Assembly (NCBI GenBank): GCA_006503535.1
Contig: QYRS01000012.1
Span: 2,208,349 to 2,272,348, forward strand
Reading direction: 5' to 3'
DNA: 64,000 nucleotides
DNA from: Arthrinium phaeospermum
Lineage: Eukaryota > Ascomycota > Sordariomycetes > Amphisphaeriales > Apiosporaceae
In this document: positions 46,801 through 61,870 of the stretch, in pieces
How the letters are laid out: every line of letters starts with the position of its first letter
How positions within the stretch are numbered: position 1 is the first letter of the stretch
Notes under the pieces: model-generated
Told to the model about the DNA's origin: nothing
Database searches by the model: none
Seen by the model: the letters and a program-made list of their open reading frames with translations, nothing else
Made by a program: the position numbers and the translations under genes

Positions 46801-48641
46801 ATCTTTTTAATTTTAATTTTTAATATAAATATAAACTATAAAAATATAACTTATTAATTTTTTAATTTTTTAAAATATAAAGTTAAAAGTATTAAAAAAA
46901 TTATTATAGGAATAATTAATTTATAACGATTAAATATTTATAACGACGTCGTTTTTTAATTTTTTAATATTAATTTTTCTTATTATATCGAAATAAAATT
47001 CGATAAACGTTAAATTATTTATTTATTAAATTTATATTTTTTATAAATATTTTATTAATAAGAATAATAAGTTATTATTAATAAAAGTAATAATTATTTA
47101 TAAATATTATTTTATAATATTAATTAAAACGAAAAATTTTAAAATTTTTAATTATAAGAATTTCGTAATAAGTTTTAATAAATCGTTATAATATATATTA
47201 AATAATAAATAAATATATTTAAATATTTATTTAAAATATATATTAAATTACTCGGAAACGAGGTTTATTAAATAAACGCTTATAATACGAGTTTAATAAA
47301 AAATTAATTAAGAATAAAACTCTTTAATTAATAATTTAATATATTTAAATAAAAAATATAAATTAAGTTTAAATTATTATAAAATAAGTTAATTTTATTT
47401 TATTAATAATTTTATTATAATAATAATTTAATTTAATATAAAAAGAATTATTAATTTAAATAATTAATTTTTATAGTTATTTAATCGAGTAATATCGCGA
47501 CGTTATTATTTATTAAATAATAATTAAACGCTTTTAAATTAAAATTTATATTAAAATATAATAATATTTCTTATATATTATAAATAAATATAAATAAGTT
47601 TTAATTTCGTATTTTAATTAACGAATTTTTTATCGAGTTTAAAATATTTAATAATATTTTATATATTATAATTTAAATATATATAAAATTAAATTTTTTA
47701 TAAACGATTTAATTATATAAAAAGATTTTATAAATAATAAAATAATTTTATTATTATAATTTATTAAAAATAAACCTTTTTTATTTAAATTTTTTATATT
47801 TTATATTTTTTAAAGCCGATATAAAAATTCTTAATTATTAATTTTTTATATAAATAATAACGTATCGTTATAAAGTAATCGTAATTAAATTTAATCGGTT
47901 TTTAAATTTAATTAAATAAATTAATTAGGCGCGGTTATAAAGTAATTATTTTATATCGATTAATAAATTTAAATATATACGACGCGGCGGTATTATAAAG
48001 TAAATTTTAAAATAATAGGTTAATTAATATATTATAATTATAAAATAAATTTAAAATAATTTAATATAATTCGATATATAATATAATTATAAAATAATAA
48101 ATATAAAATTTAATAAAAACCGAATATAATTATATATATATAATTATAAAATAATTATAGGGTAATTTAAATATAATATAATTATAAAATAATTATAAAG
48201 TAATATTAAAAGATTTAATAAAAATTAAGACGTATTTATTATTAATCGATTATAAAATAATTATTTTATAATAATTTTTAAGGATTAATATTATTATAAT
48301 TATTAATTATAAGGGTATATAAAGCTATTAATTTAATTTTTCATTACGCGTTTAATAAGAAAAAGGTATTATTTTAATTAAAAAAAGCTCGTTTTATTTA
48401 TATTTTTAAGAAATATAACGAAGTAATTAATAAAATTATTTTATAACGATATTTTATAATAATTATTTTATAATAAAAGTATAAAATAATATTTTAAACG
48501 AAAAAGGTACGCGGGTATAAAATAATAGATATTAAGTTATAATAATTTCTTTAATAACTTATATATATATAAATTTGTTTTTATAAATAATTTTTTTTAA
48601 TATATTTATAAATATATATAATTATAAAATAATTATTTTAT
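37831..48641. repeat. Large RIP-mutated repeat, copy A
   Basis: This ~10.8 kb stretch is extremely AT-rich. Stop codons fill all frames, CpA/TpG are almost absent while CpG persists, and only its first 400 bp remain moderately GC. It matches 49.85-60.53 kb at a constant offset (12,069 bp at the CGGGGC of 37975, 12,063 bp at 48421). Short blocks of ATTATTTTATA occur throughout and are the mutated form of the GCTACCCTGTA motif. The original content (retroelement, large duplicated gene block or other) cannot be read. No gene is callable. Confidence 0.85.
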
Positions 48642-49846
48642 AATCCGTCCTGCGAAAAATATTAATTTACCATTTATATTAAAAAAAAATTTATATAAAA
48701 CCTATTACCTTTTATATAATAAATTAAATTAAATAAATATAAATTAATTAATTATATAATAACCGATTAATAATAAATCGATAATAATATATCTATTAAA
48801 AGACCACTCGTTAATCTCGATTCGTTTATTTCCCGTTTATCGGTAACGGCCCTTTTCTTTTAATTAGCTAAGTTAATCCGCGATTTTATCGTATCGGCCT
48901 TCGTTGAGCTTATTTAAAAACTCCGCGGTTTTCGGAGCTTTATTCCCGTTTCGTATACGTACAAATACGCCTTCCATCGTTTAATAATTTCGATAGCGGT
49001 TTTCGCCGCCGTATACTTTATATACGACGTATAAGTCGTATACGTAAAGAATTACGTACTATAATAATTCGAAAAGTATACTATTAAGCACGGTTTCGAA
49101 TACTTTAAAATCGAGTTTATTAAAAGCGATATAATAATCGTAGAAATAAAGCTTCTTAAAAAGTTGAAGTTTAATTACCGGCGTAACGGCGCCGGCTTTA
49201 TTGGAATTATTAAAGGCGCTTTTTACGGGCGCGTGCGATATAACGTCGTTATTATTGCTAGTAATTACCATAATATATAAGTAGGTATTAAAATATAAAT
49301 AGTATTATAAGTATATAATAATAAAAAGAATTAAAACTAAATAAAAAATAATAACGTATATATATATATGCGATAAAAAGAAAAAATAAATTATAAATCT
49401 TAAAAAGCGTATATCGCGAAAATTTATACCTATTTTCGAAAGTTTTCTCCGAAAATTTACGTAAAACCGGCATTTATATACGTTAGTTTTAAAAATTTTA
49501 TTATTCGATACGAATAATTTCCAATAAATCTTAAGCTTATATAATACGAACGAGTATAATAATTCTTTTTTCGATGGTTAAATATAATATTATCGCGAGC
49601 CCCGGGTTTATTTTAAACCTTATACCGTAAAAAATAATAAATAATTATAATCGAAAGTTATAATAAAAAAGTAGCTTAATACTTATTATTTATTATTGTT
49701 AAAGGCTTAATTTTTTTAACTTTACTATTTAAAATACCTATTTATCTTAGCACGGAATTATTACTAATTTATATTACTATCCATTTATTCTTTACCATTT
49801 ATATTAACTATATATAATATATTTAAAAAAAAATTTAAATAAATTA
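48642..49846. mobile_element. 1.2 kb secondary element, orientation 1
   Basis: This sequence interrupts the junction between copies A and B, where the left unit end runs directly into copy A at 37.83 kb without it. An inverted copy lies at 61.87-63.05 kb. It is less AT-rich in its centre (48.8-49.3 kb). A direct repeat, TTTACCATTTATATTA, lies near both ends (about 48667 and 49790) instead of inverted ends, so it does not look like a simple TIR transposon. Flanks share ATTATTTTATAAT, a possible target duplication, but this motif is common here. Confidence 0.6.
49059..49271 (-). CDS. 70-codon open frame in the secondary element
   Basis: An ATG frame of 70 codons survives in the otherwise mutated element. 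It reads with biased AT-rich codons but protein-like content (HAPVKSAFNNSNKAGAVTPV, then LYFYDYYIAFNKLDF). In the inverted copy near 62.46-62.65 kb the same frame is recognisable but broken. It could be the start of a decayed transposon protein or a chance remnant. I do not recognise the family. Confidence 0.3.
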   Translation of the reverse strand: MVITSNNNDVISHAPVKSAFNNSNKAGAVTPVIKLQLFKKLYFYDYYIAFNKLDFKVFETVLNSILFELL

Positions 49847-52800
49847 TTTTATAATAAAATTAAAAAATAAATATTTTTTTAATTAAATAACGTAATATTA
49901 TTTAAAAATTATTATATAAATCGCTATTTTACGTTTTATATAATAAATATTTTAAAAGGTTTTAAAATATTTAATTTATATTTTATAAATTTATTAATTA
50001 AAATTTCGAAATATTAAATTCGGATTCGAATATTTAAAAATATCGGGGCGTAATTTAATTAACGTATTTTAAAGTGGCGAATTAATTATTATTATATTTA
50101 TATTATTAACGAATTTATTTATAAAATTATATGCGATTATATATTATAATTATTTTATAATTATTTTATAAATTATTTTAAAATTATTTTATAAATTATT
50201 TTAAAATTATTTTAAAATTATTTTAAAATTTATTTTAAAGTTTATTTTATAATATAAAATAACGTGTTTTTATTAATAATTACGGACGTTTTAAAGTTAT
50301 AACGGTATTATAAACGGGATTGGGGAAGTTATTTAATTTTTATGTATTAAATTAAATTAGTTTCGATTTTATATAATTTTTAAATCGTTAAAAAATATAC
50401 GATTTATTTTAAATTTATTTTTTTATATAAAAGTTTTTTTTAAAAATTATATTTAAGATATAGAATTTTTTAAACCGGATTTTAAACTTAATTTAAATTG
50501 TAAGGTATATATAAAGGTTAAGTTAATTATTTATAAGGGTATTATTAATATATTTATTATAAAACGACCGTTTAAAAGGTTGCCGCGATTTTTATACGGA
50601 TTTAAAAAAAAGTTCGTTAGTTAATATAAAATAAATTAAAAAAAATTTAATAAAATCGTTAAATAAATTACCGTTTTTTTAAAAAGGTAAATTTTTTTAA
50701 AAGGATATAAAATAATTAAAATTTTTAGATTAATAAATATTTAAAATATATTTTATATATTTATTTTATAATATATCCGGTAATAATTATTTAATAAATA
50801 TAAACGTTATAAATATAAAGTATTAAATTTATAATTATAAAACGATTAATAATTAAAATTAAAAATTTATTAAATAAATAGTATTGTTATAAAATAAATA
50901 TAAAATAATAATTATAAAATTTAAGTATAATATAAATATAAATATAAAATAATTTATAAATTTAAATATATTTTAATAAAATCGGCGATAAAAAATATAC
51001 GTTAATAAAATAAAATAAAGATAAAAAATTAAAAGTATTAAATAAGGGTTTTATATAAATATTAATTAAAAAATTCAAATTAAAGTATTTAAATAAATAA
51101 ACGGGCGATTATTTTAAAATAAATAAGTAATTTTTAAAATAAAGTAATAAAATTAATTAAAAATAGGTTAAAATTTTTTTATAATTATAAAATAAACTTT
51201 AAAATAAATTATAAAATAATTATTTTATAATAATAATTTATTTTTAAAAATTATATATTTATAATCGACGAAAATATTTATATATATTTTATAAATATAA
51301 AAAGTTTATAGATATTAAAAATATTTTTATATTTATATATTTTTTCGTTATTATTATATATTAAATTTAATAATTAAAAGGTTATTTTATAATTATTTTA
51401 TAATTATTTTATAATAATTTATTTTCGTTATCGAAATATAACAATAATAAAATCGATAAATATTATATAAATATCGATTAATATTTTTATATTATAATTA
51501 TCGAATAAATTATTCGAAAAAATAATCATTTTTAAAAAAATAAAATATTTATAAAAATATTTTAAAACGAAATTTAAATAAATAAATTAAATTAAAAATA
51601 TATAAATATTTAATTAAATTTAATTAAAAATATATTTTTTAAAAATTAAAAATATATTAATAATTTTTCGATATAAATTAATAAAATAATACCGTATAAA
51701 TATATAATATATTTTTTTTTTTTTCGATTTAATAAATCTTTTATATTTTTAACGTTTAATTTTTATAATTATTTTATAATTATTTTATAATAAATACTTT
51801 TTTTTATATATTATAAATAATAATAATAATAAATTTGAAAAATATTTTAAATATTTAAGCGTAATTTATACGGCCGAATATATTATACGGTATATTTTTA
51901 TAACTTTTTTTATTCGAAATATAATTAAAAGTATTTTAATATATAATTCGGTTTAATTATTTTATAATACCGTTTAAATTTAATTAATAAAATATTTTAT
52001 ATATTTAATTAAATATATTTAATATTAAATAATTATTTATATATTAAAAGTATTATTTTAAAGTTATTTTAAAATTATTTATAAATTATTTTATAAATTA
52101 TTTTATAAATTATTTTATAAATTATTTTATAATTATTTTATAATAAATATTATTTTTTATTATACGTTATAAATAGTGATAGCGGTATACGTTTTAAATA
52201 TTTAAACGCGGTTTATACGGTTAAATATATTATACGGTATATTTTTATATTTTTTATTATTAAATATAATTAAAGGTATTTTAATATATAATTTAATTTA
52301 GTTATTTTATAACGTTATTTAAATTTAATCGATATATTTTATAAAAGTAAAATATATAAATATATTTATATAAAATAACCGTTTAAATATAAAAAGTATT
52401 ATTTTAAAATTATTTTATAAATTATTTAATAATTATTTTAAAATGCGAATTCCGAAAAAAAATAATAGTTATAAAAAATTTTAACGGCGATAAAATTACC
52501 CGTATTTAATACATTTTATTCGTAATTATTTATTAAATATATTATTATTTTATATTTTATTATTATTAATATAAATCGATTTTATTTATAAAAAAATTAT
52601 TTTATAATTATTTTATAATTTATTTAATAATTATTTTATAATATAAAATAATAAAAATAAAATCGACGATAACGAAATTTATAAATTATAAATAATAACG
52701 AATTTAATATTAATAAAAAATTTATAAAGAAATATATAAAATAATGTCGACGTTATTACGATATAAAGTTTAAATTTTAAATTATTAAAATAAATATTTT

Positions 52801-55800
52801 AATACGCTTTAAAATAAACTTATAAAAACCGTAAAAATTAAAAACGATTAAATATAAAAAAATAATATAAATTCGAAAATAATTTATATAAAAAATAAAT
52901 TTTAATTTATTTCTTTTTATATAAATTTTTTTTTAAAAATTATTTTTATAATATAAAATCTTTTAAATCGGGTTTTAAATTTAATTTAAATCGTAAAATA
53001 TATAAAAAATAAAAAATATAAATAAAATAAATAATTACGGCGTTTAAATTTTTATTTTTTTTAATTATTTTATATTTAATTATTTTTTATTATATATTTT
53101 TTTTTATAAATATAATAATTAATAACTTTTTTAAATAATATATAAATAATTATATTTAAAATAAATAATAAATTTTTAAATAATTTTTATATTAAAAACT
53201 ATTCGATCGATTTTATAAATAATTAATTATTAATTAAATTTATTTATTAAATATTAAAAGATATTAAATTAGCCGTTATTTTATAATAATTAACTGAAAT
53301 TTTTTTTAAAGTTTATAAATTATATTTAAATATTAAAAAGCGTTTAAAATATAATAAATTAACGTTTTAAAGAAATTTAAAAGGAAAAATAAAAATTTTA
53401 ATTTAAAAGTTTAATTTTTTTAAAAATTTATTTACGGTATAAATTAATAATTAAAACTTTTAATAATATTTATATTTTAATATATAATTAGTAATTAAAT
53501 ATTTTTTATAATATTTTCGGGTATTATATAAATTATTTTCGATATATAATAATTATTTAATTAATTTTATTAATAATTATATATTTATTTTAAAAATTAA
53601 GTTATATATATTTAAATATAAATAATTATATAATAAAATTACGAATAATTTATTAAATTAATTATCGTTTATTTATTAATATTTTATTATTTAAATAATT
53701 ATAATAATTTTAAAGTTAATATATATTTAAAATTCCAATTTATAAAAAGATATATTTATTAAATTAAAATTAATATTTTTTAAAGTTTTTTAATAATTTA
53801 TAATAATTTTTCGAATTATATAGTTTTACGTTAATAATAATTTATTTAAATTTTTATTTTATTAATTTTTAATAATAGGGTTTTAATTTATTATAATAAT
53901 AATAAATAATAGAAAGTTAGGGTTTAACTTTAAAAAAAGAGCTTAAAAAATAATTATTATATTTAAAAAAAATAATAATATATAAATTATTTAATCTCGA
54001 TTTAAGGAAATAATAATAATAAATATTAATATAAAGTTTTTTAAATTTTATAATTAAAATAAATAAATTTAAAAATAAAAATAATTAAAAGGTAAATTTA
54101 ATATTAATAATTATAATAATTTTAATTTTAATAATATATATTAAAGTTATTATAATTAAAAAGTTTATAATTAAATTTTAAATTTAATTAATCGGTTTAT
54201 TTTATTATATATATTAATTCAGCCGGGCTTTTTTTTTAAGGAATCGTATATTTTTTATTAAATATATTAAGGAATTAAAACTTTTATTATAAAAAAATTA
54301 AAATATTTAAAATAAATTTATATTTAAATATATTAATATAAAATAATAAAATAAAATATATAATTTTATTTTATTAATTTTTAAAACCGTTATAATAATT
54401 AATAAAAATAATTAAAGGTATTAATATTTTATTATTAAAAATAAAATTTTTAAATTTATAAAAAATTAATTATTATAAAAATATTCGTTAAAAATATTTT
54501 TATTAATTAAAAACGAAAATTAAAAAATTAAAAACGATTAAATATCGTCGTAATTTTAATTATAAATTATATCGATTAAAAATTAAACGATATTATTATT
54601 TAATTTATTTAATATTTTATAAAAATTAAAATTTTTAAATTTTAAAGGGAATATAATCGTAAAATTAAAATTTAAAAAAATTAATATAAAGGTATTATTA
54701 AAAATAGAATTTACGGTTTAATTTAATTTAATATAAAGAAATTTATTAAGTTTAAATATAATAAAAAGTAATAAATTAAAATTTTTTTTTTAATTTTATA
54801 AATAATAATATATAGCCGTTTTTAATTAATAAAATAATTTATTTATTTAATTATAATAACGAACGAAACCGTAATTTATTAAATAACTTATATTATTTTA
54901 ATACTATATTAATTTTTTAAAAAAATTATTTATTTAAACGGATAAAAATTCGCGATAATAATAAATTTATAATATTTTTAAATATTTTAAATTATATATA
55001 TATTATATTAATAAAATTAATAAATATTTTTTTAATAAAAATATTTAAGTAATTTTATTAAATTTTATTATATTAAAAATAAAGTATTATAATTATTACT
55101 TTTTAATAAGGAATTTTTAATAAATATAAATTATTAATTTATATTAATTACGTCTTTATTTTTATATATACCGTTCGTTATTATTATTAATTAAATAGTT
55201 TAATAAAGTTTTAAAACTTATTAAAAAAAATCAATAATAATTATTTCCGGTAGGAAATTTATTTAAATTTAATTATTTAAAAGAAATAAAAATTATAATA
55301 AAATCTCTATTAATAAATTAATAAAGGGATTATTATAAAATTATATAATTTTATATTATTTATTAATTTATTAATTATATTTCGATATAAATTATATATA
55401 AAAATAAATCGGATATTATTTTATAATTTATTTTATAAATTATCCGATAATTATTTTATAAATTATTTTATAACGTATTTTATATTATTTCTATATAACC
55501 CGCCGATAAATATAAAATTTTTATTTTATTATATTTTTTAAACGTATTATTTTAATAATTAAAACTTTTAATAATAAATTTTTTAATTTTAATATTAATA
55601 AAAAACGTAATAAAATATAAATAATATAAATTATAAAATTTAATAAATTATTAAATCTTTAAATATATTATATTTATTAATATTTTAATAAATATATTTA
55701 TTTAAGCGTTATTTTAATTTTTAAATTTAATTTAATATTAAGAATTTATTATATTATAATTCTTTAAAAATAATAATAAAATAATAATTATTTTTTAAAC

Positions 55801-58800
55801 GTAATAAATTTATTTTTCGTTTTTATAAAACTTTATCTTTTATTATAAAACTTTTAATTTTTTAATAATTAATTTTAAATTAAATAAAAATACCTATTAA
55901 ATTTAAATATATTAATAAATAAAAGAAAAGAAATTAATAAAAATTCTTTTAATAACGATAAATAAAACGGGAATAGTTTAAATTTAAAATTTAGCCTTTA
56001 AATCCGAATTATAATTTATAAAAGATATTTTTAATACGATATTTTCCGAATTCTTTAAAATAAAACGCTTTAAAGGGTAAAAACCTCGTATAATTAAATA
56101 TTAAACCTATATAAAATTCTTTCGATAAATCGAATAATTTAGAAATATTATTTAAAATAAAAATATATTTTTTTAAAATTAAATATTAATTAAAAATTAA
56201 TAATATATAAATAAAATAATCGAAAAATAAAAAGTATTTTAAAAAAAAAGTTAAATAATATATAAAATTATTAAAAAGGAAAGATTTATAATTAAATTTT
56301 TTTTAAAGGAATTATTTAATATTTTTATCGATATATTTCTTTTAATTAAGATTAATATCGATTTTTATCGAGGAATAAAAGCTTTAAAAATATAATTCTT
56401 TTCGAAAAGTATTATAATTTATATATAATATTTTAACGGGGATTAAAATTCGTATATTATAAAAATATTAATATAATAATTATTAATTATTTATTTTAAA
56501 ATATAAATTAAAGAATTAAATATTTATAAATATTTAAATATTAAACCTTTATACGTAATAAAATAAACGAAAATAAAACTTTTCGAGGTATATTATTAAT
56601 CGATTTTAATATTTTTAAATAAATTTAAATAAAAATATTAATATTTAAATTTAAAAAATAATAAATTATATATAAATAAGGTAAAGTTAAAAAAAATTTT
56701 AATAAAAATTCGTAATAATTTTAATATATAAATTAATTATTAAATTTATATATAAAAGCGAAAAATTAATTAAATTATTTAATAATTAATTATTATTAAA
56801 GTTTCCTTTAAAATAATAATATATTTAATTTTATAAAATAAAACGAATAATTAAAAATTTAAAAGCGTTATATTACTTTTATTTATTTTTAAATTTTAAA
56901 TATATAAAAAACTTTTATTATTTAATTAAATATAAATATTCGAATATATTAATATTAATAAATTATTTTTAATAAATAAAACTAGCGATATAAAATAAAC
57001 CGAATATAAAATTAAAATATTAAAATAAACGTTTATTAAATATTATAAAAAATATTAATATATTTTAATAATAAAATAATAATTATAAAAATCAAAATCT
57101 ATTAAAAATTATAATAATTTATTTATTAAATATATTAATTTTAAAAATAAATAATATTTAAATATTTTATTTATATTTTATTTTTAAAATAAAAACGATA
57201 TTTTAAAGAATAAGCGGCCGTAAAAATTAATAACGAAATTTAAAGTATAAACCCGAATTAAACGGCCTTTAATATAAATCTTAATAATAATAATAAATAT
57301 TTTAATAAAAATTTAAAAAATCGAAATAAAAAAAGTTTTATATAAATAATAATTAAATATAAATTAACCGATTTTAAATTATAAAGAAATTCCGTTTTAA
57401 AATATATATTATACGTTATATAGCGAAAAAAAAATCGATTAATATTCCGGCGCTTAAATTAAAATTTTACGCGGTAATATAATTAAAAATAAAAACAATA
57501 ATAAAAATTTTAAATAGAGTTTTTTTTTTTTTTAATAGTTTATTATTTTAAAATCGATTTATTTAAAATTAAGGTTTAATAATTAAAAAAGCTCGATATT
57601 ATTATTAAATTTAATACGTTTTTAATATCTTTTAAAAATTTATTAAAAGAAATAATTTTTTAATTAAATTATATTTATAATCGTAATAAGTTTTTAAAAT
57701 AAATAACTTTTAATTAATAAAATAATATAAATAAAAGAAATCGATAAAATAAATTTATAACTTTAAAAAAAGAATTAATTTTAAAAGTTAAGTATATTAA
57801 GTTTTTATTAAACGGCTCGGGAATAAATTATTATTAACCGGGTAATTAATTAGCGGTTTTTAATATTTAAGTTTTAACGATTTTAATAAATTTCGGCTAT
57901 TTAGCGTATATTTAATAATTAATTTAAAATTAATACAAATAAAAAAAATTTAATTATTTAATTAAAATATAATATTACGATAATTAAAAATAATATTAAT
58001 ATAATATAATTTTATTTAATATTTTAAATATTAAAATAAAATAATTTAAATAAATAAATAAATAATAAAGTAATTATAATTCGAATTTTTTAAAGATTAT
58101 AAAAAAGTTTTTAAAAACTTTAATAATAATTATAAAGTTATTATAATATTATTAAATTATAGGGATTTTTTAAAACTTTAAATTATCGTGGCTTTTTATA
58201 AAATAAAGCGTTAATATTAAATATAACGGCTCGAGGATAATAAAAATATTTAAAGGATATATTAATAAATAATCCGTAATTAATTTTATATTATAATTAT
58301 TTTATAAATTATTTTATAATTTATTTAATAATTTACCTTATAATAAAAATAATTTAATAATTAAATAATAATAAGTTAGTATTAAAAGCCGGTTTAAAAT
58401 ATAATTTATTACTTATACGAAATCGTAAATTATTAAAATTTTTTAAAATAATTAAATATCTCGTTATTTAATTAATAATATATAAATATATTAATAAAAT
58501 TCTTATTATTTTTATTTATTATTTAATAAAATTATAATTAAAAAAATAAATTTAATAAAATTAATAAAAAAAAAGATTTTATTAAATTTAATTTTAATTT
58601 AATATTATAAAAAAATATAAAAAATATAAAATAAATAAGAATTTCGGCGTTAATAAAATATTATTATTTTTATTATTTTTTTATTTATTTAATAAAACGG
58701 GAATAAATTTTATTTAACTTTTAATTTTAAAATTTTTCACGAGCCGACCCGAGTTAAAAATATTATTAAATAAGAAATTTAATTAAGGCGGTATATTTAT

Positions 58801-60534
58801 TAAATTATAATATAAATATTTTAAAAAGGGTTTATAAAAAATAAAAATCTTTAATAAAATAAAAAGGTAAAGATCCTTTTAATTTTAATTTTTAATATAA
58901 ATATAAATTATAAAAGTATAATTTATTAATTTTTTAATTTTTTAAAATATAAAATTAAAAATATTAAAAAAGTTATTATAAAAATAATTAATTTATAACG
59001 GTTAAACGTTTATAACGATATCGTTTTTTAATTTTTCGATATCGGTTTTTTTTATATCGAAATAGAATTCGATAAATATTAAATTATTTATTTATTAAAT
59101 TTATATTTTTTATAAATATTTTATTAATAAAATAATAAATTATTATTAATAAAAGTAGTAATTATTTATAAATATTATTTTACGATATTAATTAAAATAA
59201 AGAACCTTAAAATTTTTAATTATAAAAATTTTATAACGAATTTTAATAAATCGTTATAATATATATTAAATAATAAATAAATATATTTAAATATTCGTTT
59301 AAAATATATATTAAACTATTCGAAAACGAAGCTTATTAAATAAGCATTTATAATACGAATTTAATAAAGGATTAATTAAGGATAAAATTTTTTAATTAAT
59401 AATTTAATATATTTAAATAAAGAATATAAATTAGGTTTAAATTATTATAAAATAAGTTAATTTTATTTTATTAATAATTTTATTATAATAATAATTTAAT
59501 TTAATATAAAAGGAATCGTTAATTTAAATAATTAATTTTTATAATTATTTAACCGGGTAATATTGTAACGTTATTATTTATTAAATAATAATTAAATATT
59601 TTTAAATTAAAATTTATATTAAAACGCGATAATATTTTTATACGTTATAAATAGATATAAATAGGCTTTAATTTTATATTTTAATTAATAAATTTTTTAT
59701 CGGGTTTAAAATATTCGGTAATATTTCGTATATTATAATTTAAATATATATAAAATTAAATCTTTATAAATAATTTAATTATATAAAAGGGTTTTATAAA
59801 TAATAAAATAATTTTATTATTATAATTTATTAAAAATAAATCTTTTTTCATTTAAATTTTTTATATTTTATATTTTTTTAAAATCGATATAAAGATTTTT
59901 AATTATTAATTTTTTATATAAATAATAATATATCGTTATAAAATAACTATAATTAAATTTAATCGATTTTTAAACTTAATTAAACGGGTTAATCGGGTAT
60001 AATTATAAAGTAATTATTTTATATCGGTCGATAAATTTAAACGTATACGGCGTAGCGGCGTTATAAAATAAATTTCGAAATAACGGGCTAATTAATATAT
60101 ACGGTTATAAAATAAGTTTAAAATAATTTAATACGATTTAATATACGATATAATTATAAAGTAATAAATATAAAATTTAATAAAAATTAAATATAATTAT
60201 ATATATATAATTATAAAATAATTATAAAGTAATTTAAATACGATACGGTTATAAAATAATTATAAAATAATATTAAAAAATTTAATAAAAATTAAAATAT
60301 ATTATTATCGATTAATTATAAAATAATTATTTTATAATAACTTTTAAAAATTAATATCGTTATAATTATTAGTTGTAAAGGTATACGAAGTTATTAATTC
60401 GATTTTTTATCGCGCGTTTAATAAAAAAAAGTATCGCTTTAATTAAAAAAGCTCGTTTATTTACACTTTTAAAAGGTATAATAAAGTAATTAATAAGGTT
60501 ATTTTATAACGATATTTTATAATAATTATTTATA
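49847..60534. repeat. Large RIP-mutated repeat, copy B
   Basis: Second ~10.7 kb copy, in the same orientation as copy A, more completely mutated at its left end (GGGGCGTAGCTTAACCGG in A reads GGGGCGTAATTTAATTAA in B). It lacks the last part of the unit: at about 60535 it passes, through the repeated TTTATAATAATAATTTA motif, into sequence that corresponds to 39.13 kb of copy A. No gene is callable. Confidence 0.85.
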
Positions 60535-61870
60535 ATAATAATTTATTTTTAAAAATTATATATTTATAATCGACGGAAATATTATATATATTTATAAATA
60601 TAAAAGGTTTATAAATATTAAAAATATATTTTATATTTATATATATTTTTTCGTTATTATTATATATTAAATTTAATAATTAAAAAGTTATTTTATAATT
60701 ATTTTATAATTATTTTATAATAATTTATTTTTATTATCGAAATATAATAATAATAAAATTAATAAATATTATAAAATCGATTAATATTTTTATATTATAA
60801 TTATTAAATAAATTATTCGAAAAAATAATCGTTTTTAAAAAATAAAAATATTTATAAAAATATTTTAAAACGAAATTTAAATAAATAAATTAAATTAAAA
60901 ATATATAATATATTTAATTAAATTTAATTAAAAATATTTTTTAAAAATTGAAAATATATTAATAATTTTTCGATATAAATTAATAAAATAATACCGTATA
61001 AATATATAATATTTTTTTTTTTTTCGATTTAATAAATTTTTTATATTTTTAATATTTAATTTTTATAATTATTTTATAATTATTTTATAATAAATATTTT
61101 TTTTCGTTATATATTATAAATAATAATAACGATAAGTTTAAAAAATATTTTAATATTTAAGCGCGGTTTATATAATTGAACGTATTATATAACGTATTTT
61201 TATACCTTTTTTTATTTAAAATATAATTAAAAATATTTAATATATAATTCGGTTTAATTATTTTATAACGTTATTTAAATTCGATTAATAAAATATATTT
61301 TATATATTTAATCGGATATATTTAATATTAAATAATATTATATATTAAAAGTATTATTTTAAAATTATTTTAAAGTTATTTTATAAATTATTTTATAAAT
61401 TATTTTATAAATTATTTTATAAATTATTTTATAATTATTTTATAATAAATATTATTTTCCGTTATATATTATAAATAATAACGGCGGTATATATTTTAAA
61501 TATTTAAATATAATTTATATAACCGAATATATTACGGTATATTTTTATACTTTTTGTTATTAAAATATAATTAAAAGTATTTTAATATATATTCGATTTA
61601 ATTATTTTATAATATTATTTAAATTTAATCGATATATTTTATAAAAATAAAATATATAAATATATTTATATAAAATAATTATTTAAATATAAAAAGTATT
61701 ATTTTAAAATTATTTTATAAATTATTAATAATTATTTTAAAGTGTAAGCTTTAAAAAAAAATAATAATTATAAAAAGTTTTTAATAATAACGAAATTATT
61801 TATATTTAATATATTTTATTTATAATTATTTATTAAATATATTATCGTTATTTTATATTTTATTATTATT
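60535..61870. repeat. Partial third copy, left part
   Basis: Corresponds to about 39.13-40.46 kb of copy A and 51.23-52.57 kb of copy B, same orientation. It follows copy B through a junction in a short shared motif, consistent with recombination between tandem units or a deletion. Confidence 0.75.

Noticed and set aside
37831..48641. RIP-mutated ribosomal DNA as the identity of the large unit
   Set aside because: The unit size is possible, but no conserved rRNA segment could be recognised, even allowing C-to-T changes.
48642..49846. Terminal inverted repeats for the 1.2 kb element
   Set aside because: The similar end sequences (TTTACCATTTATATTA) are in direct orientation, so a TIR transposon is not supported.
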